Below are positions 24,326 through 32,199 of a DNA stretch of 41,200 nucleotides, one piece after another. The DNA is from Acidobacteriota bacterium (GTDB lineage Bacteria > Acidobacteriota > Terriglobia > Bryobacterales > Bryobacteraceae). Each line of letters begins with the position of its first letter. Position 1 is the stretch's first letter. The DNA lies in assembly GCA_021787555.1 (NCBI GenBank), contig JAJYLS010000006.1:1-41200 (forward strand). The letters are read 5' to 3'. A program made the position numbers and the translations under genes. Below the pieces are notes generated by a model that was not told the origin of the DNA, did no database searches, and saw only the letters and a program-made list of their open reading frames with translations.

Positions 24326-25293
24326 TGGATGGAAACCACCAGCTCGGAGGGCAGTGAAAAGCGCACGTCTTCATCCACCAGCTCGAGCTCTTCCATCTGG
24401 TGGAAACCCTGGTCGTGGAGAAAGGCGATCAGCTCCTCGACCAGGTGCTCGGGCGCCGAAGCCCCAGCGGTGACGCCGACATTTTTGACACCATCCAGCC
24501 AGGCCGGATCCACGTCGCTGCGATCGTTCACCAGGAACGAGCGCACACCGGAGTTGTCGCCGACCTCCACCAGGCGCTTGGAATTCGAGCTGTTCTGCGA
24601 GCCCACGACGAGCAGCAGATCGCAGTGTCGCGAGATGGCTTTGACGGCCATCTGCCGGTTCTCGGTGGCGTAGCAGATATCCTGCGCGGGCGGCCCCTGG
24701 ATGTGCGGAAAGCGCTCTTTCAGGCGAAGGACGATATCGCGGGTTTCGTCCAGGCTGAGGGTGGTCTGGGTGAGGTAGCGCACGCGCGTGGGATCGGGCA
24801 CGGACAGGTGATCGACGTCGTCAAGAGTTTCGACGAGAAAGGTGCGATCCGGCACTTCCCCGAGGGTGCCGATGACTTCGTCGTGGTCCTTATGTCCGAT
24901 GAGCACGATGCTATAGCCGTCGCGCGCGAAGCGCCCTGCTTCGAGGTGCACCTTGGTGACCAATGGGCAGGTGGCATCAATTACGTCGAGGCAGCGCTGC
25001 TTGGCCTCTTTGCGCACGGAAGGCGCGACGCCATGGGCGCTGAAGATGGCCCGGGCGCCCATGGGCACTTCCTCGAGTTCTTCCACAAAAATCGCGCCGG
25101 CTTCGCGCAACTCATCGACGACGTGTTTATTGTGGACGATTTCCTTGCGCACATACACTGGCGGACCGTACAAATCGAGAGCGATGCGGACGACGTCGAT
25201 GGCGCGCACAACGCCGGCGCAGAAGCCTCGCGGCTTGAGCAGGAAGATCTTCTTGTCAGCCCCGTGATTGGGCGAGAAAGGCTTCAGTGGCAT
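24322..25293 (-). CDS. ispH: 4-hydroxy-3-methylbut-2-enyl diphosphate reductase
   Basis: A 323-residue iron-sulfur enzyme that makes IPP and DMAPP in the last step of the MEP pathway. The three cluster cysteines are Cys25 (RGFCAGV), Cys109 (DATCPLV) and Cys207 (DICYATENRQ). Other family residues are HNKH (54-57), SAHGVAP (85-91), Glu139 in DHDEVIGT and SQNSSNS. It heads the hopanoid operon and its stop overlaps shc by 4 bases, tying isoprenoid supply to hopanoid output. A TAAAAT at 25306-25311 on the minus strand may be its -10. Confidence 0.97.
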   Translation of the reverse strand: MPLKPFSPNHGADKKIFLLKPRGFCAGVVRAIDVVRIALDLYGPPVYVRKEIVHNKHVVDELREAGAIFVEELEEVPMGARAIFSAHGVAPSVRKEAKQRCLDVIDATCPLVTKVHLEAGRFARDGYSIVLIGHKDHDEVIGTLGEVPDRTFLVETLDDVDHLSVPDPTRVRYLTQTTLSLDETRDIVLRLKERFPHIQGPPAQDICYATENRQMAVKAISRHCDLLLVVGSQNSSNSKRLVEVGDNSGVRSFLVNDRSDVDPAWLDGVKNVGVTAGASAPEHLVEELIAFLHDQGFHQMEELELVDEDVRFSLPSELVVSIQ

Positions 25294-25405
25294 CCGAATG
25301 CATTCATTTTACCGTACTTGTGGGCAAAGGGGGCCGGAAAAGGGCCGCGGCCCCGGATGGCATCGTGCCGCGGCGCATCCGGACTCTCCAGCGTGATGCG
25401 CAGGG

Positions 25406-25558
25406 TCAGGCGGTCACCATGGCGCTCGCGCAGGGGCTGAAGAGCTTCCGAATGTGCAGGCGCCCGTTGGTGAGCACTTCGACGGACGCGATTTCGAGAG
25501 CACGGGAGAGGCTTTTCAGAAATAAGCCATCGTCAGGGACTTGGGCGAGGGCAATATG
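25406..25558 (-). other. Intergenic stretch with an open frame lacking a start codon
   Basis: The 278-base gap between ispH and the methyltransferase gene holds, on the minus strand, 50 open codons without ATG/GTG near the beginning. They encode a protein-like peptide (ALAQVPDDGLFLKSLSRALE, then SVEVLTNGRLHIRKLF). Codons end mostly in G/C as in real genes. It may be the relic 3' end of a lost gene. Nothing else is evident in the gap. Confidence 0.25.
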
Positions 25559-25571
25559 TCATCCTAGGTCC

Positions 25572-26057
25572 ATGCCGGAGTGGACGGAGATCGGCATCGC
25601 GGGGAATCTTACGATACGGATTACCGCCGGGGAGAGCGGTATTTGCGCTATTGAATTGAATCCGGCGGGGCCGGCGGCCGGTGGACGGAACGACGGCCAT
25701 CCGCAGCTTGCCGAGGCGGCGCGGCAGCTTCGCGCCTATTTCGCCGGCGAGCTGCGCGAATTCCGGCTGGCGCTGGATTTGCGCGGCAGCGACTTCCAGA
25801 AACGCGTGTGGCGCGAACTGTCCGCCATTCCGTATGGCGAGACACGCAGCTATGGGGAAATCGCGGCGGCAATCGGCGCACCGCGGGCGGTTCGGGCCGT
25901 GGGCGCGGCCAACGGAGCGAACCCCGTGCCCATCGTGGTGCCGTGCCATCGCGTCATCGGCGCGGGTGGTAAGCTCACCGGCTATGGCGGCGGGCTGCCG
26001 CTGAAGAGAAGATTGCTGGAACTCGAAAGGGACACGCTGGGGTGCGCGCGCGGCTGA
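25572..26057 (+). CDS. ogt: Methylated-DNA--protein-cysteine methyltransferase
   Basis: A 161-residue suicide repair protein that takes alkyl groups from O6-alkylguanine. The active-site motif PCHRV (Cys near residue 126) is present with the preceding GxNPVPIVV and the helix-turn-helix residues FQKRVWRELSAIPYGETRSYGEIA. Only the Ogt-type single domain is present; no Ada N-terminal zinc domain. The long upstream open frame is not accepted; MPEWTEIG at 25572 gives the usual family length. The stop overlaps the kinase start by 16 bases. Confidence 0.93.
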   Translation: MPEWTEIGIAGNLTIRITAGESGICAIELNPAGPAAGGRNDGHPQLAEAARQLRAYFAGELREFRLALDLRGSDFQKRVWRELSAIPYGETRSYGEIAAAIGAPRAVRAVGAANGANPVPIVVPCHRVIGAGGKLTGYGGGLPLKRRLLELERDTLGCARG

Positions 26058-28009
26058 CGGTATATCTGCGGAAAACAATTCCGGCCCCGGCGCTGTGCTA
26101 CCTGGCGGCGCTGGCGGGTCTCGCGGTGCTTACCGGAGCGGCCGCCGCGCTCATCGGCGTGAGCGGGCGAAGCCTCGCGATCGTCCGCATTTTTTCCCTC
26201 TTGTACATCGTGCTGATCCTGGGCTCGGCTTGGACGGGCTTTGGGCCGGGGCTGGTTGTCTCGCTGCTGGTGATCTTTGTCGTCCCGGTGGCGCTGCGAA
26301 GCCCGGGCGGCCCTCGCTGGCCGCCGGATGCCTTTCGGGTCAGCCTGATCCTGTGCCTCTCGCTGGTGGTAAGCGCGATCGGGCGATGGCGGCGCGGGGT
26401 AGAGAAAAAACTGCGGCGCGGCGCTGAAGAACTGGGAGAGCGCGTGCGCGCGCGCACCGAAGAGGTGGTGCGCGCGGTGCACGAGCGCGAGCTGACGGAA
26501 GAGAGCGCGCGCGAGCAGACGCAGTTGCTCGACCTGGCGCATGACGGCATTCTCGCGATGGATGAGCGCGGCATCATCCGCTTTTGGAACCGCGGGGCCG
26601 AAGAGATATATGGCTGGAAGCGCGAGGAAGCCGTCGGAAAGGTATGTCACGACCTGCTGAAGGCGGTTTTCCCGGAGCCGCTGGCGGAGATTCAGGCGAT
26701 GCTGTTCGCCTCCGGCCGATGGGAGGGCGAGTTGGTACACACTCGGCGCGACGGCACGCAGATCCGGGTGATGAGCCGTTGGGCAATGCGGCGGGACGCT
26801 AGCGGTACGGCCCGCGGATACCTGGAGATTGTCACCGACATCACCGAGAAGCGGCGCATCGAGGAGCAACTCCGGCATACGCAGAAGCTGGAAAGCCTGG
26901 GAGTGCTCGCGGGCGGCGTGGCGCACGATTTCAATAACCTGCTGACCGGCATGCTGGGCAACGCCAGCCTGGCGCTGGATACGTTGCCCGAGAATCATCC
27001 CAATCGCATACTCCTGGAAGAAGTGACCAGGGCGGCGGAGCGCGCGGCTGACCTGACACGGCAGCTTCTCGCATACGCCGGCAAGGGGCGGTTCGTGTTG
27101 CGGGTCCTGGATCTTTCGGAGCTCGTTCGCGAGATCGGAGGTCTGGTGCAGGCGTCAATCCCCAAGCAGGTGCAGCTTCGCCTTCAGCTTGCGGACGACC
27201 TGCCGGGCATCGAGGCGGACCCCGGCCAAATTCAGCAGATCGTCATGAACCTGGTGATCAACGGGGCGGAAGCCATCGGGGAGGAAGGCGGAATGGTGCT
27301 GGTGCGGACGGGCGTGCAGCAGGTGGACGAGCAGTACATCGACACGGTGGCGCCTAGCGGGGAGACCTTGAAGCCGGGCGAGTATGTTTCGCTGGAGGTC
27401 CACGACACTGGGTGCGGGATGTCGGAAGAGACGCTCGGCAAGATATTCGATCCGTTTTTCACGACGAAATTCGCAGGGCGCGGGCTGGGACTTTCGGCGG
27501 TGCAGGGGATCGTGCGCGCGCACCAGGGCGCGCTGAAGGTGTATAGCAAGCCGGGAAGCGGGACCACTTTTAAGGTATTGTTTCGGAGCGCGGGCGCTCC
27601 GGTGGCGCCGCAGCCGGCTCCGGAGCACGCCGACCTCCGCGGCTCGGGGGCGGTTCTGGTGGTGGACGATGAAAGCATCGTGCGCGAAACGGTGCGGCAC
27701 ACCCTGGAGCGCTACGGATACGATGTGCTCGTGGCGAAGGAAGGCGCCGAGGCGATCGAAATTTTCCGCCAGCGGCGCGACACGATCCGGGTGGTGCTGC
27801 TGGATCTGACCATGCCGGGGATGAGCGGGGAGCAAACGCTGCGCGAGTTGCAGCGCCTCCAGCCGGGCGTGAAGGTGCTGCTTTCGAGCGGATACAACGA
27901 GGTCGAAGCGCTTCACCGCTTCGCGGGGAAGGGGCTGGCGGGCTTCATTCAGAAGCCGTATACCGCCGCGGCGCTGGCCGGGAAGGTCAGGGACGCGCTG
28001 AAGGGATGA
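26042..28009 (+). CDS. Hybrid sensor histidine kinase with PAS and receiver domains
   Basis: A 655-residue protein: four predicted membrane helices in residues 15-115, a short coiled coil to about 160, one PAS domain (about 162-285), a HisKA domain with His295 in GGVAHDFNNLL, a HATPase domain (N box NLVINGAEA, G boxes GCGMSEE and GRGLGLS) and a C-terminal receiver domain. The receiver has DDES at its start and phospho-acceptor Asp588 in LLDLTMPGM. HDFNN places it with NtrB-like kinases. It probably relays phosphate to a separate response regulator or Hpt protein, none of which is adjacent. Translation starts at GTG 26042 inside the methyltransferase gene. The signal sensed is unknown. Confidence 0.92.
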   Translation: MRARLTVYLRKTIPAPALCYLAALAGLAVLTGAAAALIGVSGRSLAIVRIFSLLYIVLILGSAWTGFGPGLVVSLLVIFVVPVALRSPGGPRWPPDAFRVSLILCLSLVVSAIGRWRRGVEKKLRRGAEELGERVRARTEEVVRAVHERELTEESAREQTQLLDLAHDGILAMDERGIIRFWNRGAEEIYGWKREEAVGKVCHDLLKAVFPEPLAEIQAMLFASGRWEGELVHTRRDGTQIRVMSRWAMRRDASGTARGYLEIVTDITEKRRIEEQLRHTQKLESLGVLAGGVAHDFNNLLTGMLGNASLALDTLPENHPNRILLEEVTRAAERAADLTRQLLAYAGKGRFVLRVLDLSELVREIGGLVQASIPKQVQLRLQLADDLPGIEADPGQIQQIVMNLVINGAEAIGEEGGMVLVRTGVQQVDEQYIDTVAPSGETLKPGEYVSLEVHDTGCGMSEETLGKIFDPFFTTKFAGRGLGLSAVQGIVRAHQGALKVYSKPGSGTTFKVLFRSAGAPVAPQPAPEHADLRGSGAVLVVDDESIVRETVRHTLERYGYDVLVAKEGAEAIEIFRQRRDTIRVVLLDLTMPGMSGEQTLRELQRLQPGVKVLLSSGYNEVEALHRFAGKGLAGFIQKPYTAAALAGKVRDALKG

Positions 28010-28039
28010 CCGCCGCGCAGCAGGGTAGCCGCCGGCGGG

Positions 28040-29497
28040 CTAGCCGGCCGCGCAGAGTGCGGCGAGCGTCCGCACGTCGGGCAGATCTTCCAGTTTTCGC
28101 ACGGCTTCGACGATCGCCCGAGTTTTCGCAGTGGGCCACCCCGCGTAGCGCGTGGCGCCCTCGAATTTGGCGGCGACTTCCTCGTAGCTCATCGGGTTCG
28201 CGGGGCTGCCCATGGCGAAATCCTCGCGGGCGGTGAAGACGCGCCCGTCGATGAGGCGGACCGTGACGATGCTGGTCATGTTGTTATAGCCGGCCTTCTC
28301 GGCCTCGGGGTTCACCCCGAAATCCACGCGGCGGATCATAGCCTGCACCTCGGGGCGGCGCACTACCGCGTCGGTGAATTCGCCCAGCCCGGCCCGGCCG
28401 TAAAGCAGGAGCACGGCCATGCAAAATTCCATGCTGAACTTGGCCTGTAGGCCATCGGTGGGGCGGTGGTGGATGAGGGCGTTAGGCATGTTGCGGTTCG
28501 TGCGGACGGAGACGCGCGCCACCTGGGCGGCGGAGATGCGGTGCTCGCGGATGAGGCGCAGGAGCGCGGTCATGGCGGGGTGGGTCAGCGAGCCGGAGGG
28601 AAAGGGCTTGATGGAGATGCCGGGAGAAGCGAAAGTCCAGGGATCGCCGGGAGTGATTGCGGCGGGATCGAAGCCGCCGCCGGCAGCGTGGAAAAAACCG
28701 CGCGGCGCTTCGAGGATGCGGTCGCTGGCCGTCCAGCCGAGCCGGACGAGGTCGGCCGCAACGATGCCGGATTCGGCGGCGCGGCCGGCGTGGAAAGGCT
28801 TGGTCATGGTACCGAAGTTCTCACGCAGGCCGGCTGACTGGCTGGCGGCCACTCCCAGCGCGCGGGCGCACGCGGCAGCATCGGCGCGGTAGAGTTTCAT
28901 GGCTGCCGCGGCGGCGGCGAAGGTGCCGCAGGTGCCGGTCGAATGGAAGCCAGCCTCGTAATGGCGCGGCGAAATTGCCTCGGCAATTTTACACTCCACC
29001 TCGACACCGACATGGTAGGCGAGCATTAGGTCGCGGCCGGAGAGGCGCCCGGTCTCAGCGATGGCCAGCGCTGCCGGAAGGCAGGGCGCGGTGGGATGCG
29101 TGAGGAGACCGTAGACGCGGTCGGGGGCGGCGGCCAGTTGGGTATCGTCGTAATCGTCCGCATGGATACCAATGCCGTTGGCGAATGCTGCGAAGCGCGG
29201 TGTAAATTGCAGGCGCGAGCCGATGACCGTGGCGCCTCCGGGAGTGAGGCCAAGTTGTTCGAGATACTCGCGCACGATGCGGCCCGTAGCGGCCACCGAG
29301 CCGGCCAGCGCCAGCCCGAGGCCGTCCAGGATCGATTTGCGGCCAAGCTCGATGACCGCGTGGGGAATATCGGCGTACTGTGTTTTCGCGATGAATTCCG
29401 CCACGCGGTGCGTGGCGCCGCCGGCCTCCGCGGAGGTGGCGGGAAGCGGCGCGGCGGCGATCGCCAACTGCGCCAGTTTGCGGCGGGTGAGGAGCAT
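28040..29497 (-). CDS. MmgE/PrpD-family protein with Tat-like leader
   Basis: A 485-residue member of the 2-methylcitrate dehydratase (MmgE/PrpD) family. The body shows family segments such as DGLGLALAGS, NGIGIHADDYDDT and HPTAPCLPAALA near the N-terminus, FHSTGTCG and SQSAGLRENFGTMTKPFHAGRAAE in the middle, and SIKPFPSGSLTHPAM. Unlike usual cytoplasmic PrpD it begins MLLTRRKLAQLAIAAAPLP, a twin-arginine signal with a likely cut near SAEA. No other methylcitrate-cycle gene is nearby. The start at 29497 is chosen because TATACT ends six bases upstream and the leader then starts at once; the open frame continues further upstream without family similarity. Confidence 0.85.
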   Translation of the reverse strand: MLLTRRKLAQLAIAAAPLPATSAEAGGATHRVAEFIAKTQYADIPHAVIELGRKSILDGLGLALAGSVAATGRIVREYLEQLGLTPGGATVIGSRLQFTPRFAAFANGIGIHADDYDDTQLAAAPDRVYGLLTHPTAPCLPAALAIAETGRLSGRDLMLAYHVGVEVECKIAEAISPRHYEAGFHSTGTCGTFAAAAAAMKLYRADAAACARALGVAASQSAGLRENFGTMTKPFHAGRAAESGIVAADLVRLGWTASDRILEAPRGFFHAAGGGFDPAAITPGDPWTFASPGISIKPFPSGSLTHPAMTALLRLIREHRISAAQVARVSVRTNRNMPNALIHHRPTDGLQAKFSMEFCMAVLLLYGRAGLGEFTDAVVRRPEVQAMIRRVDFGVNPEAEKAGYNNMTSIVTVRLIDGRVFTAREDFAMGSPANPMSYEEVAAKFEGATRYAGWPTAKTRAIVEAVRKLEDLPDVRTLAALCAAG

Positions 29498-29503
29498 GTG
29501 GGA

Positions 29504-29509
29504 AGTATA
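29504..29509 (-). promoter_or_regulatory. -10 hexamer TATACT before the PrpD-family gene
   Basis: TATACT on the minus strand ends six bases before the ATG; no Shine-Dalgarno is present, so a leaderless transcript is predicted. Confidence 0.5.
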
Positions 29510-29693
29510 ACGAGGCGCGCCGGCCATGCGTGACGCAACGCACGGAACAGCTCTAGGGGATGGATCGTACAGCACCTGCCCGGCGGAGTGGAACGTGGCT
29601 TGCAACTCCCTTGTGCGTTCGCCGCAGATCGCAACACGGCGATTTGCACATACGCGCGCTTCAACAAATTCAGATGAGGAGTTTGCAACAGGT

Positions 29694-30359
29694 ATGAAAT
29701 TTGGAACGATCGCGATCGCAGCGGGCACATTGGCCCTGGGGCTCGCTGTGTGGAGTACGCCCGGCAAAGCCCAGGGCCCCCTGTATGACCGGGTGGAGGT
29801 CAACCTGCCCTATACCGTCACCATTGGGGCGCATACCCTCCAACCGGGGGATTATGTCATACAGCAGTTACAGGACACCAGTGGAGACAGCCACGTGCTG
29901 TTGATCTATTCGGACAACGGCATGCAGTTCCAGACCTCCGCCATGACCATTCCGACGTATTCGCTGGGGGTCCCCGAGCACACCAGCGTAATTCTCCACC
30001 ATTTTGGGAACGATTACTATTTTGACAGGATCTGGATCCAGGGAAAGAATTACGGCTATGAATTCCCGCTGCCCAACAGCGTGAAGGAACGTGAGAAAGA
30101 GCGCATGCAGCCGATTTTGGTAGCGGCCACCTATTCGGCCGTCCCACCACCAAAGCAGATGGCGCAGGCCGCTCCTCCGCCGGCCGCGGCCCCCGCGCCC
30201 GCTCCGGCTCCGGCTCCTCCGCCCGCGGTGGTCCCGGCTCCTGCTCCGCCTCCGCCGCCGCCGACCAGGATGCCCACCACCGATGCCGGCTGGTTGATGA
30301 TGCTGCTTTCCGGTGGAGCGCTTTCCGGCGCCGGCTTGATGCTGAGCCGTAAGCGCTAA
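29694..30359 (+). CDS. Exported protein with LPXTG-like sorting signal
   Basis: A 221-residue protein: signal peptide (likely cut near Ala26), a domain of about 120 residues with the pattern VNLPYTVTIGAHTLQPGDYVIQQL common in acidobacterial exported proteins, a Pro/Ala-rich spacer (about 155-192), then a C-terminal tripartite signal. That signal is MPTTD (193-197), a hydrophobic stretch of about 19 residues and the basic end SRKR. It looks like a cell-wall sorting signal with Met for Leu and Asp for Gly. The sortase gene follows after 36 bases. The role of the domain is unknown; the spacer resembles those that let surface proteins cross the wall. A GATGAGGAG lies well upstream of the ATG. Confidence 0.75.
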   Translation: MKFGTIAIAAGTLALGLAVWSTPGKAQGPLYDRVEVNLPYTVTIGAHTLQPGDYVIQQLQDTSGDSHVLLIYSDNGMQFQTSAMTIPTYSLGVPEHTSVILHHFGNDYYFDRIWIQGKNYGYEFPLPNSVKEREKERMQPILVAATYSAVPPPKQMAQAAPPPAAAPAPAPAPAPPPAVVPAPAPPPPPPTRMPTTDAGWLMMLLSGGALSGAGLMLSRKR

Positions 30360-30395
30360 GCCGCCACACGCGAGCGCCGTGCCGGGAGGAGAATT

Positions 30396-31031
30396 ATGAC
30401 CAGCAGACGAATAAAACAATTGCTCTCATTCCTGTTTATAGCCCTTGGCGCTTTCCTCCTGTTCATCGGCGCTCGCGATCTTTGGGAATCCCATTTTGGC
30501 CAGAGAGAGGCCGCGCGCCAGTTCCAGCGCATCGTAACGCAGCCGCCGGTGCGCCCTCCTGGCTCCGCGCGGCCCTTCTATCCGCCGGTGCGCGACGGCG
30601 ACACCCTGGCCAGGATCATCTTTCCCCGCCTCGACCGGGAACTCTACGTGGTGCAAGGCGACACTGACGCCGACCTTCGCCGCGCTCCCGGGCACCTCAT
30701 CGGCACGGCCATGCCGGGAGCGATGGGCAATTGCGTCATCGCCGGCCACCGCGATCTGCACTTCCGCCTGCTGAAGGACATTCGCAAAGACGACGAGATC
30801 GTGCTGCGGACCCGCACGGGCGAGTACCTGTACCGCGTGAAAAACGTGACCATTGTCTCGCCCGCGAACGTCAGCTCGCTCCAGCCGACTTCCGATGCGG
30901 AGCTACACCTCATCACCTGTTATCCCTTTTACTACTTGGGGCACGCCCCCAAGCGCTTTGTGGTGACGGCGGACCTCGCGGCAGCGGTTTCGAATCTCCC
31001 GCGGACGGTGCAAGCTTCCTTCGAGCCGTAA
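30396..31031 (+). CDS. Sortase, class D-like (C60)
   Basis: A 211-residue membrane-anchored transpeptidase. One N-terminal membrane helix (about 8-26) is followed by the sortase beta-barrel with catalytic His118 (IAGHRD), Cys175 (LITCYPF) and Arg187 (PKRFVV), all in family order and spacing. TxxTCxPF-like cysteine context is closest to class D. Sortases cleave an LPXTG-type motif and join the threonine carboxyl to an amine, usually in Gram-positive walls. GGGAGGAGAAT precedes the ATG. The gene upstream encodes a protein with an MPTTD sorting signal, so this is a dedicated sortase-substrate pair. Confidence 0.88.
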   Translation: MTSRRIKQLLSFLFIALGAFLLFIGARDLWESHFGQREAARQFQRIVTQPPVRPPGSARPFYPPVRDGDTLARIIFPRLDRELYVVQGDTDADLRRAPGHLIGTAMPGAMGNCVIAGHRDLHFRLLKDIRKDDEIVLRTRTGEYLYRVKNVTIVSPANVSSLQPTSDAELHLITCYPFYYLGHAPKRFVVTADLAAAVSNLPRTVQASFEP

Positions 31032-31037
31032 CCGCGG

Positions 31038-31622
31038 TTACTTTTTGAAGCGCAGGCTGATGAGGTTGTCCTTCGACCCGTAGTCCAGCTCCAGGTCCTT
31101 CATTTTCTGCTTTTCCATAGCGAAATAGAGCAAACCGGAAACCGGCTGGGTAGTTTTGCCTTCGGGAAGGATCTTGGCGGTGAGCGTCTTCTCCAGGGGA
31201 CTTTCCTTCTTGGTGGCTTTGCCGGCGCCAGGCTGCGCCTCGGGGCCGGTATAGATGGTCCCGGCGTCGTAACCCGGGCCGCTGGTGAAGGTGGCTTGCC
31301 CGATCACCAGGACGTCGCTGCCGGCAATTTCACTGGCGGCGAAAGGGTGCGCCTTTTCACCGTCTTTATCCGTACGGAGATCGAAATCGTCGCGGTCAAT
31401 GACGATATCTTTGCCGAACCTCGGCTCGACCTTCACCTCGGCTACGATGTAGTGGCCGCCGAGATCGCTGCCCACCATCTGCTTGATATCGGCCGGATCG
31501 AGGTGCAGCGTGACGGTGAGCGCCAGGTCTTCGTTCTCGCCTTGAGCGGTGGCGACCTTCTTTGGGGCACCCGACAGGAGCATAAGCGGCAACAGGCCGA
31601 AGATAAGCAGACGGGATGCCAT
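31038..31622 (-). CDS. Conserved exported protein, unknown
   Basis: A 194-residue protein with a signal peptide (hydrophobic 4-18, cut near VATA) and a beta-rich mature domain containing HYIVAEVKVEPRFGKDI and DDFDLRTDKDGEKAHPFAAS, ending SLLYFAMEKQKMKDLELDYG-type strands. Similar proteins are common in Acidobacteriota as domain-of-unknown-function exported proteins. The stop lies 6 bases from the convergent sortase stop. CAGAGG precedes the ATG. No function can be given. Confidence 0.7.
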   Translation of the reverse strand: MASRLLIFGLLPLMLLSGAPKKVATAQGENEDLALTVTLHLDPADIKQMVGSDLGGHYIVAEVKVEPRFGKDIVIDRDDFDLRTDKDGEKAHPFAASEIAGSDVLVIGQATFTSGPGYDAGTIYTGPEAQPGAGKATKKESPLEKTLTAKILPEGKTTQPVSGLLYFAMEKQKMKDLELDYGSKDNLISLRFKK

Positions 31623-31683
31623 GGAAAAAACCTCTGGAACAATTATACGTCCCGGATTTCGGACACCGCTGTCGCCGCTGTGA

Positions 31684-31842
31684 TGCCGCCGGACGCACCC
31701 GTCGCACCCCCTCCAGCGCGAAGTCGGCTTCCAGACCGCTGTCGATGCCAGCTACCAGGCCACCCTCCAACTCCGCCTCGCCACCTTCAACACCTTCAAC
31801 CACGCCCAGTTCACCGCGTCCACCTCATCTTCTGAGTGCTAA
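31684..31842 (+). pseudogene. C-terminal relic resembling an Oar-type TonB-dependent receptor
   Basis: After a TGA at 31681 the frame is open for 52 codons and ends in strands TLQLRLATFNTFNHAQFTA. F-N-x-F-N-H-x-Q-F is the hallmark of the last barrel strands in acidobacterial TonB-dependent Oar-like receptors. No start, signal or upstream barrel remains, so this is most likely a decayed end of a lost receptor gene. Confidence 0.35.
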
Positions 31843-32199
31843 AATCCCCGGAGAAGGAGCAAAAGGCTAAGGAAGGCAAGCACATCGACGCCGTGATCAT
31901 CGCGATTCCGAACTTCATGCGCGCCGATGTGGTGGGCAACCAGAATATTTCCGATGCCCTGGGGAGCTATGTTTCCCATTCTCGGAAAAGAGTCGATGCT
32001 GGGAAGCGGCAGCGGACCGGTCCCGCGGATCGCCTCGATTCTGATCGAGCCGGGATCCGCCCTGATGATCGCCGGTGGGCTGTTCGGATCACGTTGCCAT
32101 GGGGCAGCACGCCTCTGAGTCAGCGGCTGGTTCGCGCCGAAAGTACGGGAAAGAAGAAGTCGATTTTCATATATCTTTGACCAAACGAAAGGCAGTAAG
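31843..32199 (+). other. Intergenic region with frameshifted coding traces
   Basis: About 360 bases between the relic and the next gene hold two overlapping short frames that each look coding for part of their length: GKHIDAVIIAIPNFM in one frame, then a membrane-like RIASILIEPGSALMIAGGLF in another. The shift between frames suggests a decayed gene; the family is not identifiable. No RNA or regulatory element is apparent. Confidence 0.25.

Noticed and set aside
22460-24673. 737-codon frame opposite shc and ispH
   Set aside because: Shadow of shc; no domain, and shc carries the DxDD and QW motifs.
25287-25571. 95-codon N-terminal extension of the O6-alkylguanine methyltransferase
   Set aside because: Not family-like; the single-domain Ogt length starts at 25572.
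29526-29693. 56-codon N-terminal extension of the sortase substrate
   Set aside because: The signal peptide begins at 29694; the upstream frame lies in the divergent promoter region.
30273-30356. PEP-CTERM/exosortase signal in the sortase substrate
   Set aside because: No Pro-Glu-Pro; MPTTD with an adjacent C60 sortase fits an LPXTG-type signal better.
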